Under the pieces are notes generated by a model. That model saw only the letters and a program-made list of their open reading frames with translations, did no database searches and was not told where the DNA came from. 31,156 bases of DNA from Branchiostoma floridae (lineage: Eukaryota; Chordata; Leptocardii; Amphioxiformes; Branchiostomatidae): positions 16,225,264 to 16,256,419 of the forward strand of contig NC_049995.1 of NCBI RefSeq assembly GCF_000003815.2. The letters are read 5' to 3'. Below are positions 13,301-22,300 of the stretch, in pieces; within the stretch, counting starts at the first letter, position 1; every line of letters starts with the position of its first letter. The translations under genes were made by a program, and so were the position numbers.

Positions 13301-16300
13301 TAAACCACCTCGTTCGCTACGCTCACTCGGTGGTTTATTCGGTGGTTATCAGGATACAGTGCAGTGGTCCAGTGTCGNNNNNNNNNNNNNNNNNNNNNNN
13401 NNNNNNNNNNNNNNNNNNNNNNNNNNNNNNNNNNNNNNNNNNNNNNNNNNNNNNNNNNNNNNNNNNNNNNNNNNNNNGGCTGATTCGAAGCCACGGGAAC
13501 ACCGACTAATCCTTGATCCAATCAAGACACTACCGTCGAATATGTAGACGTCAATACCTCGTATGCAGGTGTGAAACCTGCTATTCTTGCCAGTAGACTT
13601 ACCGAATCTACAAGCACTTAGTCGGATGTTTATAAATACCGATGGCTAATGTTGTATCAGAAGTGCGATTCTTGTTTAAATCGCTAGAGGACCCCATTAA
13701 AGGGTCAAAAGGTCATTGGAACGTGCTGGTAACATTTTGGCCGCCATAATTTACGTTCCAGGCTCAGCTATAGACCTGTTTTTTACACGTTATACGTTAT
13801 CGGGAACATCACATTGGTTGAATCCGACTGAAAGTCCACTATCAGCGTAACGTTCAGTGGTGTCATGGGTATTAAAAGACCTTAAAAGCAACCCGCTTTT
13901 TATCTTGTCGGCATGAACGCCCCCCGATGTTCCATTCATATTTTTCGGGAAATCGGTGGCCCTGTTTTTGAGGAGGGGCCTCGAGCACGCAATTCTGCCG
14001 CCTTACATTAACTTAGCTACCTTTCTGGCTGCTAATTTTACACCAGTAGTTACTTGGTTACGTGTACAGCGGTAATCTGAAGTCAAGGGGCAAAACGCCT
14101 TGGCTACATGTACCAATATGAACGTGAACTTCAAGTTTCGGAACTCTTGTTCTGAATTGGCGCCGCTGCCCGAGCTTGATACGTCTCCACAACTATCGCT
14201 AATATGGTTGAGTTGTGCGGAGAAATTGTGCAGACTATTTTTGCTTACAATTACATTATGTTTTGTACATGTTTTGTGGCTTATTATTAGCGTTAAGCTA
14301 CTGCTGGCGCTTCTACGGACGGAAACGTCCGTCGCCCCTTTTCTTCACATGGTGTTGAAGTAGCGCAATATGTGTTCCTTTTAAGTTCACAGGTAACTTA
14401 CAACAGAGTTGTAGAACATGTTACACATAGCCATGATCAAAACTGATCATGGCAGACATTGCAGAGAAGATCAATTTAATTATCTTGTGCAGTCTTTGCA
14501 CACAGACTAACGTTTAATAGACGTTGTTGCATTGTTACCATCTGGGTTTTTTATCATACTATCCAGCTGGTCAGTATGCTGAAGCATATGTGATGTGATC
14601 AATATGATGAGACATGTGATGTGATCAATATGATGAGGCATATGATGTGATCAATATGATGAGACATATGATGTGATCAATATGATGAGACATGTGATGT
14701 GATCAATATGATGAGACATGTGATGTGATCAATATGATGAGATATGTGATGTGATCAATATGATGAGATATGTGATGTGATCAATATGACGGGACATGTG
14801 ATGGGATTAATACGATAAAACTTGTGATGTTTTTCGTATCATGTCAACCCTTATAGTTTTGCTGGTGTCCGCAACATGACGAAGGCCCACAATGTACCTT
14901 GTCCTTCAGTGCTACTCTTGATGTCAGTTGATATTGACATATTGCAAGTACTTCTTGCTATTAATATTTCTTAGTGAAATATACAAGTTCACACGTTAAG
15001 GGTGGAACTGTACTCATGTGTGAGTGTAAAATGTTCACTGTTAAATTAGGTGTTGGGGAACAATGCAAGTTACCAGACACCTTTCTGAACGTCACTATCC
15101 CGAGCTTCCGGTAGGTGATGGGTGACAAGTGAGCCATGCAATTTAGGCTCACAAGGCTGGCTTCTGGCAGCCTGCAATCCACTTGACTGGAAACATTAAA
15201 ATGTGATGTTGAGTTACCAAAATTGGTACTCACTTCGATTGTATTTGTAAAGATTGCCTTTGCCACAGATGAGGCTTCTACTTGTTACAAGTTCAGTATG
15301 TTTGTTACACACGTTATGGGGATTCCGGAGGAATCTAACACAGTTGACTTCATGTTTTGCATGAACCACACCAATTCAAATGTATTATTGGTATGTTGGT
15401 ACTCTTTGGTTTATTTAGAGCCACAGTTAGCTTGAATTTCAGCTATTGTTTCCTGTGGTCGATAGATGGCTTGGGCGCTCTTATATTAGCCCAGTCGTTC
15501 AACACATTCATGCTATACATTGCCTTACCTTACATGTACATTGTACCCGTTACAATTGTTGTGCAATAAACATTGATTTATTTTATTGTTATAGGCTGTT
15601 CTTTCACGAGGATCAGCCACTTCATCTAATGGGTTTCTCCCCTCTATGAAGGGAAACAAGAGGTTTGTGTTTTTCTCCTCAAAGGTGACTTGAGGATGGC
15701 TCCTTCCCCTTGGGAAAAGGGGGGGGGGGGCAAGTTGATGGGACTGGACAATGTGTACCAAGTCCTAAGGATTAATGCTTTTTCAGTGTTTGTTCATCAG
15801 GCACTCAGTGTTATCTAACAGTTATACTGGTAGGACATTAGGTCACGAGAACTGACCTTCTTAGACTATAACTGATACTTCAGTTGATACCTGTGCTGTC
15901 CAGATACAGCTTTGGAGTCTGCATATTGTACTCTCCCTGAACAAGGTCGAGTCAGTGAGGTATAATTGGGGGTTATGCTAAGATGTACTTACCATCTACA
16001 GGATAATCTGAATTATACCTCATACGAGACCTTGTTCAGGTATATCTTCCCACCCTCAGTAACTTATGTTCAGCTGCAGGGATTTAGTGAACATTACCCA
16101 CCCATGGACAGCTCAGACTTATTTATCTACTCTCGGACTCATTCATGATGATTGGGAAGGGGCGTCATCACGTGAGGTCCCATCATGCTTTGCTTTTCTT
16201 TTCTTTGTATGTTGTGCACCATCTAGCGATTCCCAGGAATACTGCATATTGTACTCTCCCTGAACAAGGTCTCGTATGAGGTATAATTCAGATTATACTG

Positions 16301-19300
16301 TAGATGGTAAGTACATCTTAGCATAACCCCCAATTATGCATAACCCTTGGAAGTCTTATGCATAACCCTTGGAACCCTTATGCATAACCCTTGGAACCTT
16401 ATGCATAATTATGCATAACCCTTGGAACCCTTATGCATAACCCTTGGAACCTTATGCATAATTATGCATAACCCTTGGAACCCTTATGCATAACCCTTGG
16501 ACCCTTATGCATAATTATGCATAGCCATTGGAACCTTATGCATAATTATGCATAACCCTGGAACATTATGCATAATTATGCATAATTATGTACAGTTATG
16601 CCAATTTAGATTAATCCCCAGGGGGTCGTTATTGGCTGCTACGTATTTCTTACATCATTTATACTTACACCTTACGATATCGGGCCATCTGGGTGTACGG
16701 TTGCTGAGATACAGGAGGTCACTCCCAAATAATAATGGAATTCCCAAATAAAACCGGAGGGTGTTATATGCTGATTTTTGTCCATCACAGATTAGGCAAA
16801 ACTTATGTCCGTCTCGGGCAGCAAAATTCCATCAAAGGGCGGAAGGATGGACGCTGACTAGAACCCTGATATTACCCAAGTTTTTCTCCAGTCCATGTAG
16901 TCCACCTCTACAGACAAACTCTACAGTAACTTTAAAATAAAGATTTTACCAAGAAAGTGTTTATTCCTAAAACAACTGATCTCACTTCTATACTTTTTAC
17001 AACGTAGGATGCAGCAGGGCGGAGGTAACTACCGTGGACGCGGCTACAACAACCGCGGCTGGCAGCCTCGCGGGAACTACGGACAGAGGGGCGGATTCCG
17101 CGGGGGCAGGGGCAGATATCAACAGAACAAGTCAGTACTTAGTAACTAGATTAAGTATCTTGTGAATAAGGTTAACATGTTAAATAGTGAAGTAAATATA
17201 TCGTTTGTGCTACATTTTACAACTATCTTTTTGCACACAATGAATTTCAAAGTACGATTTTCGTAAGGTCTACTACTACCAGTACTATACATACAGAAAG
17301 TTGATGAATGAATTATCCTGCTTAGAAGTAAATAAACTGTATAAATAAATCAACATGTTGAGCTTTTACCATATCATTTCCACTACTGGTTCTAATGTCC
17401 AGAAATAATTATTTATCTGGAGAAGGATGGAATGAATTAAATTCGTTTGGGCAAACTCTAAAATGTCTGGTGAACAGCTTTGAGTGTTTTTCTTTACGCA
17501 ATGAAAAATTCATGATAAGGTGACATATAACCTGATGAAATTTTTGACAACAATGATTATGGACCTACTGGCTAGTCTCCAAGCAGACCCTACGGTGCCT
17601 TAGAAATAGTGAAAGCTGGCAAGGGACTTAGTATAGCGGCACCAGGTGCCCGTTCGACTCCCTTTGTCTGGCTATCTCCCTTTGGCCAGCTATACTCCTT
17701 TGCTAGCTTTGATGTTATCTCTAAGGCACCGTCAGGTCTGTTTGGAGACTACTCCTGGTAGTTTTCCTTGGTATTACAACAGTACCTGTTTTTCAATCTT
17801 ATATCCTGGTTCCTTCCATAGTTCCATAAATGTGGAGAAGAAAGAAGAGTTTGAGCAGTCTGGACAGAAGACACTGTTGGAGGCGAGTAACGATGCCCTG
17901 GACTTCCTGGACTCCCAGATATCCGACCCCACATTCCAGTCCGGACACACAGACATCGCATATTACTTCAGGTGGGTGAGCAAATAAGGGAACAGCAGTA
18001 TGAGACAACAAAGCTCTGCCAAAACTGCAGTCAGAGACCGCAAAGCTTTTTCCAAACAGCTGTCAGACACAAAAGCTCTGCCAAACACCAGTTAGAGGCT
18101 ACAGACATTGCCTTTTACTTCAGATAGGTGAGCAAAAAAGGAACCGTAGTATAAAACCACAAAACTCTGTCAAAACTGCTGTTAGAAACTACAAAGCTCT
18201 GCCTAAACAGCAGTATGAGACCACAAAGCTCTGCCAAACACCAGTTAGAGGCCACAGGGTGGGTGAGCAAAAACAAATCAGTAGTCAGAGACCACAACCC
18301 TCTGTCAAAACAGCAGTCGGAGACCACAAAGCCCTGCCAAACAGCAGTCAAACCGCTGCTCAATTCTCACTCTTACTCACTATCCAGTTTATACTCTGTT
18401 GTTTCCTATTAGACGAGGGTTAGCCGTGCTCGCACATAGATTTGGAGGCTTGATAGCAGCTTGCCATAAATTATTCACCATGTATTTTTGTATTTTTTTA
18501 AAGTATTCAGTTACTACATGTATTTTTTTCACTTCTCAGGGCCCCGATGGCGTTCTACCTGGGCGGTGCCACCATCCAGGCCCACACCATGTTGGACTTC
18601 ATCAAAACCACCTTCATGAGGGAGGACGGGGACTTCATATCTCCTGGGATGGACACTGGTAATGCTGCTGTAAAGATTTTGCAAGGACTTAAGTTTGGAG
18701 AGAAAAATTAGGTCTTTTTTGAAATGTTGCATCTTCCATCTTACATTACTGTATATAAAAAACTTGAAAGTTAATCTGTGTTGGTAGAAGTCATTGTAAA
18801 TCAAAGTTGAACAGTCTGTGATTCCCAACTCAAAAATTGGACTTACTGAAGTTTTCGACTGTCCAAATTAGAAATTATGGTTCAACTTTAATTCAAAATC
18901 TGAATTGTAAATGCTGTATTGAAGAAAAGCTTAAAATAGCAATACAGAGAAATGATGAATATATTACATTAACTTTGTACTGTAAAAAAAAGGGGGTTTT
19001 GTGGGTGTTTTAAATTTGGCATTTGAAACCAATCTGCAGTAGTACTAGTACCCTTGTGATATTTTGGAAATGCATATTCACAGTATTGTCAGTTTACAGT
19101 GGAGAAATAACTGCAGAAATGAAACCACTGGAAAGTTTAAGTATTGATATTTGAATTTCTGTCAGTAATTATAACGGATGGTAAGAATGACTGATCCTAA
19201 TGTTCCGCAGGAAAGAAGAGCATCAACGGTGCATATAATGAGTTCTACAGCTACACGAACGGTTGACAGGAATTACATGTAGAGTTCAGAGTTGGTAGAA

Positions 19301-22300
19301 TTAATCATATGTCCTGTTACAGGAAAGAAGAGTATCAACGGTGCGTATAACGAGTTCTACAGCTACACGAACGGTTGGATCGCCATGGCGGCGCTGAGGA
19401 TGGGAAGGTTCGACGTGGCGACGTACGCCTACCAGTTCCTGAAGACCTTCCTGCATCCGACGCTGGGGGGCTGCACCACGAAAGGTAACTGTATCTGTTT
19501 CTACATACTAGTAGCTGGTACAACCACCCTTCAGCATAACACCCCAGCTTCTGTACAGCTGTTATAACCGCTCTAAGGAGTAGCACACCAGCTTCAATCT
19601 GTGTCTGTATCTGTATAGCCAGTATGTTACTGCCCTTCAGTGTAACACATCAGCTTCTCACTCACACAATCTGTATTCTGTATAGCCAGTGTAACTGCCC
19701 TTAGGTGTAGCACACCAGCTTCAGTATTAGTAACTGTCCTTAGGTGTAACACACCAGCTTTTGTACCTTTACCTGTATAGCCGGTATAACTGCCCTTAGA
19801 TGTAACACTAGTTTTCTGTATCAGATTCTGTATCTGTATTAGCTGGTATAACCACTCTCAGGTGTACACTACAAATAAGTTGGGACTTACCCCCAGACGT
19901 CTGCTGAACAGAGACGGGGGGGCGACGCAGGTTATCTGGCATTTATGACCTTCTGCTGCAGTCAAATATCTCTGATGTCACGTTCCGGAAGCTACAGTAA
20001 ACGGGTCCTTTCTGTCATTGAAAATTAGGGGTAAGTCCCAACTTATTTGAAGTGTTGGTAAGTTGAAGTTTCTCTTATCTCTTTGGCAGTCCAGGCTCAG
20101 GAGACCATCTGTGCACCTCTGGAAGGTGTCCTTTGTTGTTAAAGTTAAGTTTATCCATAATCATGCCCATATCTGGTCTCCTCCAGGTCCTTATGTAGAA
20201 GGCTCTGACAACGTTGTAGATCCTCTCTCCACTGCCCACCTGGGCCTGACATTCCTGTACTTCATATATGCCTTCCCCCCCTCCCCAGGTCCTTATGTAG
20301 AAGGCTCTGACAACGTTGTAGATCGTCTTTCCACTGCCCACCTGGGCCTCACATTCCTGTACTTCATATATGCCCCCCCCCCCCCCAAACATTCAGTAAT
20401 TCTGCTGAATAGAGACGGGGGCGACACATGTTATCATGCTCATATATGCCACCCCCCGCCACCCCTCCCCAGGTCCTTACGTAGAAGGCTCTGACAACGT
20501 TGTAGATCTTCTCTCCACTGCCCACCTGGGTCTTACATTCCTGTACTTCGGAGACATCGACAGCGGACGATCGTGCGGGGAGCTCGTCAAGAAGTTTGTT
20601 GAGAAGAAAGAAGAAGAAAAGTTCTACCTTCGCATGGGGAACGATGGAGAACTGATCAAGAACTATGAGGCAGACTCCGCGGACTTCTACGTCATCCAAG
20701 CAGACCAACCACAGCAGGTGAGACTTGTTTGTTTGTTTGTTTGTTGAGAAGAAGGAAGAAGAAAAGTTCTACTTGTGCATGGGGAACGATGGAGAACTCA
20801 TCAAGAACTACGAAGCAGACTCTGCAGAATTCTACGTCATCCAAGCTGACCAACCACAGCAGGTGAGACAGAACTAACCTACAATACATGCATCATACAT
20901 CGTACATCCACTTTCCAACGGTGAGGTACAATACATAGTTTTTCCAGTGTAATCTGTCATTCATGACAGATAATTACAGTAATTATTATTGTTGCATTGG
21001 TAATTATTATTAGATACTTTGTATGAAAAATTAGACCTCTGTATAACAAAGTTCTTTATTCACAAACACATATTATATGATTTACCTGAAATTACATACA
21101 ATTTTGATGAGCTTGATCACCTTCTTTTGGGCAATGCTGACTGGTTCTACTTCACACTACAGCTAGGTATCATTGCTGCAATGTAACAATCCCAAACATG
21201 AAGTGTTATCATATTTCAGGGTGGTATAATAATAGAGCAATGTTAAAGTGAGACATTGGACTGAACTACTTTAATGTCTGCCATGACTGACTGATCATAC
21301 TGGAAAAACTGTATTGTACCTCACCGATGTAAACCGTATGTATGATGATGATAATAATACTAGGGCATCCCTATAAAAGTTGAGTGTCTAATTTTTTTTT
21401 TTTAAACTTTAATGCAGTTACCAGTGGGCCCATGCAAATTGCTAACAAATAGCCTGCAAGATGTCGATAAATTAAGATGTTGTATTAATTTTGCCAACCC
21501 TTTTGTTGTCCTCAGGCGTTCTTCATGATTGGGTACCCGATGGCGTTCTGCGTGAAGCTGTACGCGGCGACGGGAGATGAGTCGTACCGCACGTGCGCCG
21601 AGCAGATCTTCCAGTTCTGCCAGTCCTGTCACGAGTCCGTCTACTCCTTCTCCTACAGTCACAAGGTGCGTAGTTGGGTTATTTAGCAGTGTTTGAAATA
21701 ACTGTTGTTCTCACTCATACATATTCATGAAACAAATCTTGTCTCTAACTTATATTAAGTCATTCGACCCATATCTCAGGACCATTTTAATGCATTTGGA
21801 TTTTTGACTGGGTAGTTATTAGCATCCCAAAGAAGCATGGCAATATTGGGTCCCCTAGCAGCATTTTGGGTACTGCAGTACTGCATTTGCTAAACGGTAT
21901 TGTGGTATGCTTCACGGACAGCTTGTATCCTGTAGCCATGTTTACAATAAGGCCACACCAATGTAGTTTGATGGTAACGACAGATAGGGCACAAAAAAAT
22001 TCAAAAGTCTGTGAGTGAGTGAGTGAGTCAATCTCCATAAGACCATGTTGATTTGATTATATGGATGGCATCCTCTGGGAACCTCAAAATTTATGCGAGT
22101 GTGCAAATAGACAAAAATTTAGCCAAACAAGAATTGCTTTTCAAAAAGCTTGCTACATAATGGCCGAGGATAGTTTGAGTCCCATCTCTTTTACCTCACA
22201 CTTAAAGCATCTGCTTTCCCTGTCTAGTATTTATGAGGTATTACAATTTTCCTTGTTTCTTTTCTTCGTGCGCAGGTTGCGTGGGGTTCAGCCCTCCTGG

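Noticed and set aside
13246-13547. Frames crossing the N run
   Set aside because: They exist only because unknown bases contain no stops.
14585-16600. Tandem repeats considered as a CRISPR array
   Set aside because: Units are contiguous without unique spacers, and the genome is eukaryotic.
17610-17665. tRNA-like B box (gttcgactcc) suggesting a tRNA or SINE
   Set aside because: There is no convincing A box or cloverleaf. The word falls in the loop of the TA-flanked foldback element.
18399-18539. Possible extra exon after cctattag (RGLAVLAHRF)
   Set aside because: It begins in the right phase but runs into AT-rich sequence with no donor, and exon 6 joins exon 7 perfectly without it.
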